From assembly GCA_009377395.1 (NCBI GenBank), contig WHUB01000007.1:13371-77370 (forward strand): a stretch of DNA of 64,000 nt, in the 5' to 3' direction. The stretch comes from Actinophytocola sp. (GTDB lineage Bacteria > Actinomycetota > Actinomycetes > Mycobacteriales > Pseudonocardiaceae). Below the pieces are notes generated by a model. That model ran no database searches, was not told the DNA's origin, and saw nothing but the letters and a program-made list of their open reading frames with translations. Position 1 is the first letter of the stretch. Every line of letters begins with the position of its first letter. The translations under genes and the position numbers were made by a program. Positions 25,314-35,229 of the stretch are shown one piece after another.

Positions 25314-26153
25314 ATGGGACTTCGCGTCCACCACCTCAACTGCGGCACGATGTGCCCGCGCGGCCGCCGCTTCGTCAACGGTGACGGCGGCCTGCTCGCG
25401 GCGGGACGGATGGTGTGCCACTGCCTGCTCATCGAGACCGACCAGGGTCTCGTCCTGATCGACTCCGGTCTCGGGCTCGCCGACGTCAACCGCCCGGCGG
25501 CCACGCTCAGCCTCGGCTTCCGCCTGCTGGTCCGGCCCCGGCTGCACGCCGAGGAGACCGCGATTCGCCAGGTCGAGCGGCTCGGCTACCGGCCGGAGGA
25601 CGTCCGGCACATCGTGCTGACCCACCTCGACGTCGACCACGCGGGCGGGATCAGGGACTTTCCCTGGGCGACGGTGCACGTCCACGCCCGGGAGTACGAG
25701 CGGGCGATGCTGGGCGCGACCGCGAACGAACGCCAGCGGTACCGCTCGCAGCAGTGGGTGCACGGCCCGGACTGGGCGACCTACACCGAGGTCGGCGAGT
25801 CGTGGTTCGGCTTCAACGCGGTGCGGGAGCTGTCCGGGCTGCCGCCGCAGATCCTGCTCGTGCCGCTGGCCGGCCACACCCTCGGCCACGCGGGCGTCGC
25901 GGTGGACACCGGCTCGACCTGGCTGTTGCACGCGGGCGACGCCTACATGTTCCACGGTGAGATCGAGCCGGAGTCGCGGGCGACGCCGGGGCTGTCGCTG
26001 TTCCAGAACCTGCTCCAGGTCGATCCGGACGCGCGGCGGCGCAACCTGGTGCGGCTGCGCGACCTCCGCGCGGCGCACGGCGACGAGGTCGAGATCTTCT
26101 CGGCGCACGACCACCTCGAGCTGGCCCGGTACGCGCAGGCACCCACCAACTGA
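25314..26153 (+). CDS. Metallo-beta-lactamase-fold hydrolase (lactonase-like)
   Basis: 279-residue hydrolase resembling quorum-quenching lactonases. The metal motif reads THLDVDHAGG (His104, Asp106, Asp108, His109), so the usual second histidine of HxHxDH is aspartate. Later ligands are in AGHTLGHAG, LLHAGDAYM and FSAHDHLELA. The ATG at 25314 has GAGGAG upstream. It follows the cyclase by 34 bases and may be co-transcribed. The substrate is unknown; lactonase activity is inference from fold. Confidence 0.85.
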   Translation: MGLRVHHLNCGTMCPRGRRFVNGDGGLLAAGRMVCHCLLIETDQGLVLIDSGLGLADVNRPAATLSLGFRLLVRPRLHAEETAIRQVERLGYRPEDVRHIVLTHLDVDHAGGIRDFPWATVHVHAREYERAMLGATANERQRYRSQQWVHGPDWATYTEVGESWFGFNAVRELSGLPPQILLVPLAGHTLGHAGVAVDTGSTWLLHAGDAYMFHGEIEPESRATPGLSLFQNLLQVDPDARRRNLVRLRDLRAAHGDEVEIFSAHDHLELARYAQAPTN

Positions 26154-26157
26154 CCGG

Positions 26158-27558
26158 TCAGCAGCCGAAGACCGCCCCGCGCGCGTCGGCGTAGTGACCC
26201 CGGATGCGCTCGCCCGCGGCGTCGTCGATGTCGTCCAGCACGGTCGCCTCCCGTAGCGGCCACTCCGGCGGCTCCTCGGCGCCGGTCAGTGCCCAGGCCG
26301 CCTGCCGCGCCGCGCCGATCGCGACGTACTCGCCCGGACTCGGCACCGTCACCGGGGCGCCGAGCACCGTGGGCGCCGCCTCCCGCACCGCCGCCGACCG
26401 GGCGCCGCCGCCGACGAGCAGCACCCGCCGCACGTCGACGCCGAGCGCGCGCAGCGCGTCGAGCCCGTCGGCGAGCCCGCACAGCATTCCCTCGACGGCC
26501 GCCCGCGCCAGGTTCTCCGGTGTCATGGTGTCGCGGCGCAGTCCGTGCAGCGATCCCGCCGCGCCGGGCAGGTTCGGGGTGCGTTCGCCGTCGAGGTAGG
26601 GCAGAAGGACGAGGCCGTCCGCGCCAGGTGCCGCCGCGAGGGCTAGCCGATCGACCCCGTCGAGGTCGACGCCGAGCAGCTGCGCGGTCGCGCCGAGCAC
26701 CCGGGCGGCGTTGAGGGTGCACACCAGCGGCAGGTAGCGCCCGGTCGCGTCGCAGAACCCGGCGACGGTGCCGCTCGGGTCCGCGACCGAGCAGGGATGG
26801 ACGGCGAACACAGTGCCGCTGGTGCCGACCGACACGACGACGTCGCCGGGCCGGGCGCCGAGCCCGAGGGCCGCGCCCATGTTGTCGCCGGTTCCGGGCG
26901 CCACGAGCGCGCCGGAGTTCAGCTCGCCGACCACCTCGGCCGGTGCGGCGACCCGGGGCAGCGCGACCTCGGCGCCGAACGCGAGCCGCACGACGTCGTT
27001 GCGGTACTCGCGTTCGGCGGGGGACCAGTAGCCGGTGCCGGAGGCGTCACCGCCGTCGGTCACCGGCTCGGCGTCCGCGCCGAGCAGTCGCCAGGTCAGC
27101 CAGTCATGGGGGAGCAGCACCCGCGCGATGCGGGCGGCGATGTCCGGCTCGTGCTCGGCGACCCAGCGCAGCTTGGTCACCGTGAAGCTGGCGACCGGCA
27201 CGCTGCCGACCGCTTCGGCCCACGCGGCGGGCCCGCCGAACTCGGTGATGAGGTCCGATGCCGCGTCTGCCGAGCGGGTGTCATGCCACAGCAGGGCGGG
27301 CCGGACCACCGCGCCGTCCGCGTCGAGCGCGACCAGGCCGTGCTGCTGCCCGGCGACGGCGAGCGCGCGGACGTCGTCGAGTAGCCCGCTGCCGGCGTCG
27401 GTCAGCGCGTCCCACCAGTGCCGCGGGTCGACCTCGGTGGTGTCGGGATGGGGCGCCTTCGCTTCTCGGACGATCGCGCCGGTATCGGCGTCGACCACGG
27501 TCACCTTGCAGGACTGGGTCGAGCTGTCGATGCCTGCCACCAGGTTTCCTGCGGTCAC
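26158..27558 (-). CDS. xylB: Xylulokinase (FGGY family)
   Basis: 466-residue sugar kinase that phosphorylates D-xylulose. It shows [11 protein letters not shown] (phosphate loop), [11 protein letters not shown], the catalytic LWHDTRS region, [13 protein letters not shown] and [14 protein letters not shown]. The GTG at 27558 has AGGAGA upstream. It lies 11 bases downstream of the SorC regulator and opposite a polyol importer with a zinc dehydrogenase. That fits a pathway in which a pentitol such as arabitol or xylitol is oxidised to xylulose and then phosphorylated. Confidence 0.9.
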   Translation of the reverse strand: MTAGNLVAGIDSSTQSCKVTVVDADTGAIVREAKAPHPDTTEVDPRHWWDALTDAGSGLLDDVRALAVAGQQHGLVALDADGAVVRPALLWHDTRSADAASDLITEFGGPAAWAEAVGSVPVASFTVTKLRWVAEHEPDIAARIARVLLPHDWLTWRLLGADAEPVTDGGDASGTGYWSPAEREYRNDVVRLAFGAEVALPRVAAPAEVVGELNSGALVAPGTGDNMGAALGLGARPGDVVVSVGTSGTVFAVHPCSVADPSGTVAGFCDATGRYLPLVCTLNAARVLGATAQLLGVDLDGVDRLALAAAPGADGLVLLPYLDGERTPNLPGAAGSLHGLRRDTMTPENLARAAVEGMLCGLADGLDALRALGVDVRRVLLVGGGARSAAVREAAPTVLGAPVTVPSPGEYVAIGAARQAAWALTGAEEPPEWPLREATVLDDIDDAAGERIRGHYADARGAVFGC

Positions 27559-27569
27559 GATGTGTCTCC

Positions 27570-28514
27570 TCAGCTGGTCAGTGCGCGGGCGACGTCGGTG
27601 TCGGTCACCAGCGCGGTGACGAACCCCGCCGAGAGCACAGCATGGATGGCGCGCGCCTTGCGCGGGCCACAGGCGACCGCGATGACCTCGGGCACCTTCC
27701 GGAGTTGCTCGGTGCTGATCGCGATGACGCGGTCGTCGATGTCGGTCACCGGGCCGCCGTCGTCGTCGAGCAGCCGCGCGCAGGTCTCGCCGCGGACGCC
27801 GCGTTTGCGCAGCGCGCTGGCCTCGGTCTTGGTGAGCGAGTCCCGGACGAGCGACTCGGCTGGGTCCCAGGAGCCGATCGCCACGATCGCCTTGCTCAGG
27901 TCGCGGTAGCGCCGCATCGCGTCGGCCACCTGCGGCTGGGTGCGCAGCCCGCGGGCGGAGGCGCTGTCGGGGAGCACCAGCGGGGCGTAGATCGGGAACG
28001 CCGGGCCGCGGGCGATGCTGGCGACCCGGCGGACGAGCTCGACCGAGTTCTCCTTGACGCCGCCCGGATGCACCCCGGTGAGCTGCACGACGGTGAGCCT
28101 CGGCAGACTCGTCAGCGCGAACACCGTTTCCTGCAGCGTGCGCGAGCAGGCCAGCCCGATCACGTCGTCCTCGGTGACGATCTCGGTCAGATAGTCCGCC
28201 GCGACCCGGCCGACGCTGCGGCGCACCGACTCGGCCGGTTCGTCCGGCGTGGCGACGACGATCGCGTCGGTGAGCCCGTAGCGGACGCGCAGCGCGTCCG
28301 ACAGCCCGGCGTCGATCTGCGCGGGCACGTCGATGTCGATGCGGACCAGCCCGGCGGCCCTGGCGTCTTCGAGCACCCGTGCCACCTTGAACCGGCTGAT
28401 GCCGAACTCCGTCGCGATGTCTACTTTGGACGCGCCATCGAGGTAGTAGCGGCGCGCGACGCCCGCCGCGCGAATCAGCTCGGCGGGACGCAGCACTTGC
28501 TCATATGAGCGCAT
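27570..28514 (-). CDS. SorC/DeoR-type sugar-binding transcriptional regulator
   Basis: 314-residue regulator. The N-terminal helix-turn-helix is [30 protein letters not shown] (about 23-52). The remainder is the SorC effector domain that binds phosphorylated sugars, with [13 protein letters not shown] and [14 protein letters not shown]. It is divergent from the importer operon, and its first codons contain a palindrome that may be its own operator. It probably controls both xylB and the importer. Confidence 0.9.
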   Translation of the reverse strand: MRSYEQVLRPAELIRAAGVARRYYLDGASKVDIATEFGISRFKVARVLEDARAAGLVRIDIDVPAQIDAGLSDALRVRYGLTDAIVVATPDEPAESVRRSVGRVAADYLTEIVTEDDVIGLACSRTLQETVFALTSLPRLTVVQLTGVHPGGVKENSVELVRRVASIARGPAFPIYAPLVLPDSASARGLRTQPQVADAMRRYRDLSKAIVAIGSWDPAESLVRDSLTKTEASALRKRGVRGETCARLLDDDGGPVTDIDDRVIAISTEQLRKVPEVIAVACGPRKARAIHAVLSAGFVTALVTDTDVARALTS

Positions 28515-28535
28515 AGCGGCTCATTATTGCATGAA
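28499..28535. promoter_or_regulatory. Candidate SorC operator elements
   Basis: GCTCATATGAGC is a perfect 12-bp palindrome at 28499-28510, inside codons 2-6 of the regulator. A second GCTCAT at 28519-28524 is followed by GCATGAAC, a partial inverted copy. Repeated half-sites straddling the regulator's own start suggest autoregulation. Confidence 0.45.
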
Positions 28536-28629
28536 CTGTTGACGGTGTCAGCCGTCACAGCTTTCACTAGGTACGCGCTCAGGTGTGAATGAAGACACAC
28601 AGATGAGCACCCTGCTTGAGGAGGCCCTG

Positions 28630-29985
28630 ATGAGAAGCAAGTCCCGGCCGGGCATCGCGCTCGCCGCCGCGCTGGCGGTCGCGATGTTCGCCTCGGCGTG
28701 TGCGGGCGCCGGTGCGGGTGGTGACGAGGAGGGCACGGTCACCATCGCGACCGTCGCGAACCCGCAGATGCAGGACATCGAGAAGCTGAGCACCGTGTTC
28801 GAGAAGCAGAATCCGGGGATCGACGTCGAGTTCGTGACGTTGCCGGAGAACGAGCTGCGGGACAAGGTCACGCAGGACATCGCCACCCAGTCCGGTCAGT
28901 TCGACGTGGTCACCATCGGCACGTACGAGACGCCGATCTGGGCGGAGAACGGCTGGCTCACCTCGCTGGACGACTACGCCAGCGATCCGGCCTACGACGT
29001 CAACGACCTGCTGCCACCGGTGCGGGAAGCGCTGTCGTATGAGGACAGTCTGTACGCGGTGCCGTTCTACGGCGAGTCGTCGTTCCTGATGTATCGCAAG
29101 GACCTGTTCGCCAAGGCCGGGCTGGAGATGCCGGCGCATCCGACGTGGCAGCAGGTGGCCGGGTTCGCCGAAAAGCTGGACGACCCGAAGCACGACGTGG
29201 CGGGCATCTGCCTGCGCGGGTTGCCGGGTTGGGGAGAGCTGCTCGCCCCGCTGAACTCGATCATTCTGACCTTCGGCGGTCAGTGGTACGACCAGAACTG
29301 GCACGCCAAGTTGACCTCGCCGGCCACCGAGCGCGCCGTGAAGTTCTATGTGGACCTGGTGCGCAAGTACGGCGAGCCGGGCGCGCCGAGCTCCGGCTTC
29401 TCGGAGTGCCTGACCGCGACCGGGCAGGGCAACGCCGCGATGTGGTACGACGCGACGGTCGGCGCCAGCTCACTGGAGGACGCTTCGTCCAGCAGGGTGG
29501 CGGGCAAGATGGGCTACGTCGCCGCCCCGACGGTCAAGACCGAGCACGCGGGCTGGCTGTGGGCGTGGTCGCTGGCCATCCCACAGACCTCGCAAAACAA
29601 GGACGCGGCGTGGAAGTTCGTGTCCTGGGCGACGTCGAAGGAGTACCACAAGCTGGTCGGTGAGAAGCTGGGCTGGGCCCGGGTGCCACCGGGCGCGCGG
29701 GCATCGACGTACCGGATACCGGAGTACCAGCAGGCCGCGAAGGCGTTCGCGCAGCCGACGCTGGACGCCATCCAGCACGTCGACGTCCACCAGCCGGGCC
29801 TGCACGAGCAGCCGTGGACCGGGGTGCAGTACATCGGGATTCCCGAGTTCCAGGACCTCGGCACCAAGGTGTCGCAGGAGATCTCGGCCGCCATCGCGGG
29901 CCGCCAGTCGGTCCACGAGGCGCTGGTGAAGGCGCAGCGGTTGGCGGAAGAGACCGCCAAACAAGGCGGATGCCAGGGCAAGTGA
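28630..29985 (+). CDS. ABC importer substrate-binding lipoprotein (polyol/sugar)
   Basis: 451-residue extracytoplasmic binding protein of the maltose/polyol (SBP_bac_1) family. A signal peptide with lipobox FASAC begins it. The body shows GQFDVVTIGTYETPIWAE, the hinge region YAVPFYGESSFLMYRKDLF and a ligand-side SECLTATGQGNAAMWYD. I chose the ATG at 28630, with GAGGAGG upstream, over an in-frame ATG at 28585. It is the first gene of a six-gene operon with two permeases, a dehydrogenase, an ATPase and a phosphatase-like enzyme. Confidence 0.92.
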   Translation: MRSKSRPGIALAAALAVAMFASACAGAGAGGDEEGTVTIATVANPQMQDIEKLSTVFEKQNPGIDVEFVTLPENELRDKVTQDIATQSGQFDVVTIGTYETPIWAENGWLTSLDDYASDPAYDVNDLLPPVREALSYEDSLYAVPFYGESSFLMYRKDLFAKAGLEMPAHPTWQQVAGFAEKLDDPKHDVAGICLRGLPGWGELLAPLNSIILTFGGQWYDQNWHAKLTSPATERAVKFYVDLVRKYGEPGAPSSGFSECLTATGQGNAAMWYDATVGASSLEDASSSRVAGKMGYVAAPTVKTEHAGWLWAWSLAIPQTSQNKDAAWKFVSWATSKEYHKLVGEKLGWARVPPGARASTYRIPEYQQAAKAFAQPTLDAIQHVDVHQPGLHEQPWTGVQYIGIPEFQDLGTKVSQEISAAIAGRQSVHEALVKAQRLAEETAKQGGCQGK

Positions 29986-29986
29986 G

Positions 29987-30928
29987 ATGTCGACGAGTCT
30001 GGCTGCCGCTCCGGCCGCGACGTCCCGGCGTCGCGCGCCGGAGCCGCCCAAGCGCACCGCGGCCGAGCGGTGGAAGCGGCGCGGGCCGCTGCTGCCCGCG
30101 CTGCTGATCACGATCCTGCTGACGCAGCTGCCGCTGCTCGGCACGCTCTACTACAGCCTGCGGTCGCAGAACCTGCTGCGCCCGGAGACGAACGGGTTCG
30201 CGGGACTGTCGAACTACGCGACCGTGCTCGGCGACGAGTACTTCCGCGCCGCGGTCGTCAACACGCTGGTGCTGACCGCGAGCACGGTGGTGCTGTCGAT
30301 GGCACTCGGCATAGCGTTCGCGGTGCTGCTCGACAAGAAGTTCCTCGGCCGCGGCGTGGTGCGCACGCTGCTGATCACGCCGTTCCTCGTGATGCCCGCC
30401 GCGGCCGCGTTGCTGTGGAAGCACGCGATGTTCAACCCGCTGTTCGGCATGCTCAACTGGCTGCTGTCGGTGTTCGGCGTCGACAAGATCGACTGGGTCA
30501 GTCAGTTCCCGATGCCGTCGATCGTGCTGATGCTGACCTGGCAGTGGACGCCGTTCATGATGCTGATCGTGCTGGCAGGCTTGCAGAGTCAGTCGACCGA
30601 GATCCTCGAAGCGGCCAGAGTGGACGGTGCCGGGGCGTGGGCGACCTTCCGCCGCATCACGCTGCCGCATCTGCGTCGGTTCATCGAGCTGGCCATCCTG
30701 CTCGGGTCGATCTTCGTCGTGCAGACCTTCGACCCGATCTTCCTGATCACCCAGGGCGGCCCGGGGCAGGCGACGACCAACCTGCCGTTTTTGATCTACC
30801 AGACCACGTTCCGCGCGTTCGAGGTCGGCGAGGCGGCGGCGGCCGGGGTCATCGTGGTCGTCGGCACCATCGTGATCGCCACCTTCGCGCTGCGAGTGAT
30901 CTCCAGCCTGTTCCAGGAGGAGACCTGA
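29987..30928 (+). CDS. ABC sugar/polyol permease (MalF-type)
   Basis: 313-residue inner-membrane permease with about six hydrophobic segments. The EAA loop that contacts the ATPase is EAARVDGAGAWATFRRITLPHL near residues 208-228. The ATG begins one base after the binding-protein stop, and the 3' end overlaps the next permease by TGATG. It pairs with the permease at 30928 to form the transport channel. Confidence 0.93.
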   Translation: MSTSLAAAPAATSRRRAPEPPKRTAAERWKRRGPLLPALLITILLTQLPLLGTLYYSLRSQNLLRPETNGFAGLSNYATVLGDEYFRAAVVNTLVLTASTVVLSMALGIAFAVLLDKKFLGRGVVRTLLITPFLVMPAAAALLWKHAMFNPLFGMLNWLLSVFGVDKIDWVSQFPMPSIVLMLTWQWTPFMMLIVLAGLQSQSTEILEAARVDGAGAWATFRRITLPHLRRFIELAILLGSIFVVQTFDPIFLITQGGPGQATTNLPFLIYQTTFRAFEVGEAAAAGVIVVVGTIVIATFALRVISSLFQEET

Positions 30929-31767
30929 TGTCGACGGCAACGCGCAGGACGCGGCGGGTACGGCCCGGCTCGGTGGTGACCGGGCTGCTGGCGTGGGTCG
31001 TCGCGCTGGTGATGTTCTTCCCGGTGCTGTGGATGTTCGTGACCGGGTTCAAACAGGAGTCTCAGGCGGCGACCGACCCGCCGACCTGGCTGTTCACGCC
31101 GACGCTGGAGCAGTTCCGGGCCATCCTCGGCCGCGACTTCGTGCCGTACCTGCTGAACTCGCTGATGGCCTCGGTCGGCTCGACCGCGCTGGTGATCGTG
31201 CTGGCGACCCCGGCCGCGTACGCGCTGTCGCTGGCGCCGGTCGGGCGCTGGAAGGACTCGCTGTTCTTCTTCATCTCGACCAGGATGATGCCGCCGGTCG
31301 CCATCATCCTGCCGCTGTACCTCATGGCCAACAATCTCGGACTCCTGGACAACATCACCATGCTGTCGCTGATCTACACGGTGATGAACCTGCCGATCGC
31401 GGTGTGGATGATCCGCTCGTTCCTGCTCGAGCTGCCGAAGGAGGTGCTCGAGGCCGCCCGGGTGGACGGCGCCGCGTTCGGCGCCGAGATCCGGCGGATC
31501 ATCCTGCCGATGATCGCGCCCGGGCTGGCGGCGACCGGGCTGATCTGTTTCATCTTCGCCTGGAACGAGTTCTTCTTCGCCGTCAGCCTGACCTCGACCA
31601 ACGCGCCGACGGTGCCCGTGTTCCTGACCGGCTTCGTCACCAGCGAGGGACTGTTCCTCGCGCGGCTGTCCGCCGCAGCAACCATGGCCGCGCTCCCGGT
31701 GATCCTGGCCGGCTGGGTTGCGCAGAAATGGCTCGTTCGCGGCCTGTCTCTCGGGGCGGTGAAATGA
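30928..31767 (+). CDS. ABC sugar/polyol permease (MalG-type)
   Basis: 279-residue inner-membrane permease, second half of the channel. It has six hydrophobic segments with the EAA loop EAARVDGAAFGAEIRRIILP, and FAWNEFFFAVSLTS towards the C terminus as in polyol and sugar importers. The ATG overlaps the previous stop by one base, and its own stop overlaps the dehydrogenase start. Confidence 0.93.
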   Translation: MSTATRRTRRVRPGSVVTGLLAWVVALVMFFPVLWMFVTGFKQESQAATDPPTWLFTPTLEQFRAILGRDFVPYLLNSLMASVGSTALVIVLATPAAYALSLAPVGRWKDSLFFFISTRMMPPVAIILPLYLMANNLGLLDNITMLSLIYTVMNLPIAVWMIRSFLLELPKEVLEAARVDGAAFGAEIRRIILPMIAPGLAATGLICFIFAWNEFFFAVSLTSTNAPTVPVFLTGFVTSEGLFLARLSAAATMAALPVILAGWVAQKWLVRGLSLGAVK

Positions 31768-32765
31768 TGCGCGCTGCTGTCATCGACACTCCCGGCACGG
31801 TGTCGGTCACCACGGTGGCCGACCCCGCGCCCGGGCCGCGGGACGTGGTGGTCGAGGTCGCCGCGGTCGGGATCTGCGGCACCGACATCCATATCCTCGA
31901 CGGCGACTTCGAGCCGACGCCGTATCCGATCGTGCCCGGCCATGAGTTCGCGGGCACCATCGCCGCTGTCGGCGCGGAGGTCATCGAGGTCGCCGAGGGG
32001 GAGCGGGTGGCGGTCGACCCGTCGCTGTTCTGCGGCGAGTGCCACTTCTGTGCGATCGGGCGGGGCAACCTCTGCGAGCGGTGGAACGCCATCGGCGTGA
32101 CCAAGCCGGGGGCGTGCGCCGAGTACGTCACGGTGCCGGTGGCGAACTGCTACCGGCTCCCCGACGGTGTCTCGCTGGCGCACGCGGCGCTGATCGAGCC
32201 GTTGTCGTGTGCGGTGCACGGCTTCGACCTGCTGCCCGGCCGGGTCGGCGAGCATTATCTGGTCTACGGCGCGGGCACGATGGGGCTGCTGATGGCGCAG
32301 CTGGCCCGCCGCGCGGGTGCGGCCAGTGTGTCCGTGGTGGACCTCAACACCGACCGGCTCGCCGTGGCCAGCAAGCTCGGCGCTGATCGGGTGGCCACTG
32401 CCGCCGACGAGTTCGACCGGCCGCAGGGCTGGGAGGTCGTGATCGACTGCACCGGCGCGGTCCCAGCGATCGAGGACGGGCTGCGCCGGGTGCGCCGGGG
32501 CGGCAGCTTCCAGGTGTTCGGCGTCGCCGCGGCGGAGGCGGCCGCGTCATTCTCGCCGTTCCGGGTCTACAACGACGAGATCACCATCGTCGGCAGCATG
32601 GCCGTGCTGCACAGCTTCGGCCGCGCCGTCGAACTACTCGCCACCGGCGCCATCGACCCGGCGACCATGATCAGCCACAGCTTCGGCCTCGACGACTACA
32701 CGAGGGCGCTGGACGCCTTCCGCGCCGGCACCGGACGCAAACTCCAGATCATCCCAGGCAGCTAA
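31764..32765 (+). CDS. Zinc-dependent polyol dehydrogenase (MDR family)
   Basis: 333-residue medium-chain dehydrogenase of the sorbitol/xylitol dehydrogenase type. The catalytic zinc ligands are Cys in VGICGTDIH and the His/Glu of PGHEFAG. The structural zinc cysteines are in FCGECHFCAIGRGNLC, and the NAD loop is GAGTMGLL. The ATG at 31764 overlaps the permease stop by ATGA. In this operon it should oxidise the imported polyol to a ketose, which xylulokinase then traps. Confidence 0.92.
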   Translation: MMRAAVIDTPGTVSVTTVADPAPGPRDVVVEVAAVGICGTDIHILDGDFEPTPYPIVPGHEFAGTIAAVGAEVIEVAEGERVAVDPSLFCGECHFCAIGRGNLCERWNAIGVTKPGACAEYVTVPVANCYRLPDGVSLAHAALIEPLSCAVHGFDLLPGRVGEHYLVYGAGTMGLLMAQLARRAGAASVSVVDLNTDRLAVASKLGADRVATAADEFDRPQGWEVVIDCTGAVPAIEDGLRRVRRGGSFQVFGVAAAEAAASFSPFRVYNDEITIVGSMAVLHSFGRAVELLATGAIDPATMISHSFGLDDYTRALDAFRAGTGRKLQIIPGS

Positions 32766-32778
32766 CGGAGGATTCGCG

Positions 32779-33873
32779 ATGGCCACGGTCAGCTACCAGC
32801 AGGCAACCCGGTTCTATCCCGGCGCCGACGCCCCCGCCGTCGACGGCCTCGACATCGACATCGCTGACGGCGAGTTTCTGGTGCTGGTCGGGCCGTCCGG
32901 CTGCGGCAAGTCCACCTCGCTGCGGATGCTGGCCGGGTTGGAGGACGTCGACGAGGGCACCATCCGCATCGGCGACCGCGACGTCACCGGGCTCGCGCCG
33001 GGCAAGCGGGATGTGGCGATGGTGTTCCAATCGTACGCGCTGTATCCGCACATGAGCGTGGCGGAGAACATGGGCTTCGCCCTCGAGATGGCCAAAGTGC
33101 CCAAGGACGAGCGCATCCGGCGGGTGCGCGAGGCGGCCCGCATTCTCGACCTGGAGTCCTACTTGGACCGCAAGCCGAAGGCGCTCTCGGGTGGGCAGCG
33201 GCAGCGGGTAGCGATGGGGCGAGCGATCGTGCGCGAGCCGCAGGCGTTCCTGATGGACGAGCCACTGTCCAACCTGGACGCCAAGCTGCGGGTGTCCACC
33301 CGCTCGCAGATCGCCGAGCTGCAACGCAGGCTGGGTGTCACGACCGTGTACGTCACCCACGACCAGGTCGAGGCGATGACGATGGGCGACCGGGTGGCGG
33401 TGCTCAAGGACGGCGTGCTGCAACAGTGCGACACCCCGCTCGGGCTCTATCGTCGCCCGGCCAACGCGTTCGTGGCCGGGTTCATCGGCTCACCCGCCAT
33501 GAACATCCGTGAGTTCACCGTCACCGACGGCCACGCCCGCATCGGTGAGCTGGACGTCCCACTGTCCCGCGCCACGCACACCCAGCTCGCCCGCGAGGAC
33601 AGCGACCGCGTGCTGCTCGGCTTCCGGCCCGAGTCCGTCGAGCTGGTCGGGCCGACCGAGGGGTACCCGGTCGCCGTGCGGCTGGTCGAGGAGCTCGGCG
33701 CGGACACCTACCTTTACGGAAGCGTCATCGGTGCCGCCGAGCTGAACGGGCCGGACATCGTGGCCCGCATCGCCGTCGATCACACTCCCAGCATCGGTGA
33801 CACCGTGCACCTGCGGGTCCGCCCCGGCCAGGAGCACGCCTTCTCGCCGGTCACCGGCGTCCGGCTGGAGTGA
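32779..33873 (+). CDS. ABC importer ATPase (UgpC/MsmK family)
   Basis: 364-residue ATPase that drives sugar importers. Walker A is GPSGCGKST, the signature is LSGGQRQRVAMGRA, Walker B is FLMDEPLSNLD and the switch is VTHDQVEA. The C-terminal TOBE regulatory domain (about 240-364) follows. The ATG at 32779 has CGGAGG upstream. The stop overlaps the next gene by GTGA. Co-location gives this importer its own ATPase rather than a shared one. Confidence 0.95.
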   Translation: MATVSYQQATRFYPGADAPAVDGLDIDIADGEFLVLVGPSGCGKSTSLRMLAGLEDVDEGTIRIGDRDVTGLAPGKRDVAMVFQSYALYPHMSVAENMGFALEMAKVPKDERIRRVREAARILDLESYLDRKPKALSGGQRQRVAMGRAIVREPQAFLMDEPLSNLDAKLRVSTRSQIAELQRRLGVTTVYVTHDQVEAMTMGDRVAVLKDGVLQQCDTPLGLYRRPANAFVAGFIGSPAMNIREFTVTDGHARIGELDVPLSRATHTQLAREDSDRVLLGFRPESVELVGPTEGYPVAVRLVEELGADTYLYGSVIGAAELNGPDIVARIAVDHTPSIGDTVHLRVRPGQEHAFSPVTGVRLE

Positions 33874-34667
33874 CGGTGGCCTCCGTTCCCGCGCCGGACG
33901 GCCTCGCCGACTCCCTCGTCGACATCGCCGTCACGACGGCGCAGGCGGCCGGTCGGCTGCTGCTCGACAGACAGCCGGGGATCAGTCAGGCCGCGACGAA
34001 GTCCAGCCCGACCGATCCCGTCACCGAGGCGGACCGCGCCGCCGAACGACTCGTCGTCGGCGCGATCAGCGCGATCCGGCCCGGCGACGAGATCTTCGCC
34101 GAGGAAGGCACCCGGGTCGCGGGCTCGACCGGGCTGCGCTGGGTCATCGACCCACTCGACGGCACCGTCAACTATCTCTACCGCCGCACCGGCTGGGCGG
34201 TCAGCATCGCGGTCGAGGACGACGACGGAGCGCTCGCCGGGGTGGTCGTCGATCCGCTGCACAACGAGACGTTCTCGGCCGTGCGTGGGAACGGGGCGTA
34301 TCTCAACGGGGAGCGGCTGCGGGTCAACCAGCCCGTCAGCGCGGCGATGGCGCTGCTCGGTACCGGGTTCTCCTACCAGCGCGAGTCGCGGCACCGGCAA
34401 GGCGACCTGCTGGCGCGGCTGCTACCGCTGGTGCGCGACGTGCGTCGCTCCGGCACCTGCGCCGGCGACCTCTGCGCCGTCGCGGCCGGACGGCTCGACG
34501 CGTTCCTCGAAGACGAGCTCTCACCCTGGGACTGGGCGGCGGGCGCGCTGATCGCCCGAGAGGCGGGCGCGATCGTCACGCCGCTCCGGGAGGGTGCGGA
34601 CAATCACGGGCTGCTCGTCGCCGCCCCGGCGTTGCACCGGGAGTTGGCGAGGCTGATCGATGGATAG
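33870..34667 (+). CDS. Inositol-monophosphatase-family sugar phosphatase
   Basis: 265-residue lithium-sensitive-type phosphatase. Metal-binding motifs are intact: TEADRAAERL, VIDPLDGTVNY and SPWDWAAGALIAREAGA. It starts at a GTG overlapping the ATPase stop (GTGA), so it is the last gene of the polyol operon. It could dephosphorylate a polyol or sugar phosphate, or act as a regulator of pathway flux. The exact substrate is unknown. Confidence 0.88.
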   Translation: MTVASVPAPDGLADSLVDIAVTTAQAAGRLLLDRQPGISQAATKSSPTDPVTEADRAAERLVVGAISAIRPGDEIFAEEGTRVAGSTGLRWVIDPLDGTVNYLYRRTGWAVSIAVEDDDGALAGVVVDPLHNETFSAVRGNGAYLNGERLRVNQPVSAAMALLGTGFSYQRESRHRQGDLLARLLPLVRDVRRSGTCAGDLCAVAAGRLDAFLEDELSPWDWAAGALIAREAGAIVTPLREGADNHGLLVAAPALHRELARLIDG

Positions 34668-34824
34668 GTCCGGCAGTCGGCTAAGGTGACCTCGGAAGCT
34701 CGTAGAGCCGACTGTGTCCGTCCGAGCTTCGCAGGAGATCGCGTCCGCGCTGTGGCTGGCGCGCGCGAGTGCCTTTGACACCAAACCTGCTGCCGCTACT
34801 GCGGCCCGACGGATAGGATCGCTC

Positions 34825-35208
34825 ATGTCAAACGGTCCCAGCGACCTCGAATCGCGAGTCAGAACACTCGAACGCCAGATGCGCGTCGTGACAAGAGAAG
34901 TTGCCGAAGGACGGCTACTCGCTTGCGCTGCGGATGAGGATGTGTCGAAGGTGGATGAAGCTGTAAAGGGCAACCACCGCGTGATCAATGCGCTGCGTGA
35001 GACGCAGCTCGAGCAGGGCGAGAAGCTGCAAGCGCTCGACACCAAGGTCGACAACCTGACCGGCGTTGTCGCCGAACAGGGGCTTACGCTCGCGGAGCAT
35101 GGCCGCAAGCTCGACACGCTAAACGGCAGGGTCGACTCGCTCGACGCCAAGATCGACAGTCGTTTTGACGAGGTGCTGGCGCTGTTGCGGCAGCGGCCCG
35201 AGTCGTAA
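34825..35208 (+). CDS. Coiled-coil hypothetical protein
   Basis: 127-residue protein dominated by a heptad-repeat coiled coil, LESRVRTLERQMRVV through KLDTLNGRVDSLDAKIDSRF, with no membrane segment or recognised domain. The ATG at 34825 has a GGAT-rich upstream region; the frame is open from 34714. Its base composition is somewhat lower in GC than its neighbours, suggesting recent acquisition or relaxed constraint. Function unknown. Confidence 0.7.
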   Translation: MSNGPSDLESRVRTLERQMRVVTREVAEGRLLACAADEDVSKVDEAVKGNHRVINALRETQLEQGEKLQALDTKVDNLTGVVAEQGLTLAEHGRKLDTLNGRVDSLDAKIDSRFDEVLALLRQRPES

Positions 35209-35229
35209 CCGACCACCGAGGTAGGTGGT

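Noticed and set aside
26150-26161. CTGACCGGTCAG palindrome between convergent stops, considered as a terminator
   Set aside because: A 12-bp palindrome without a loop cannot form a usable hairpin, and it is largely made of the two stop-codon regions.
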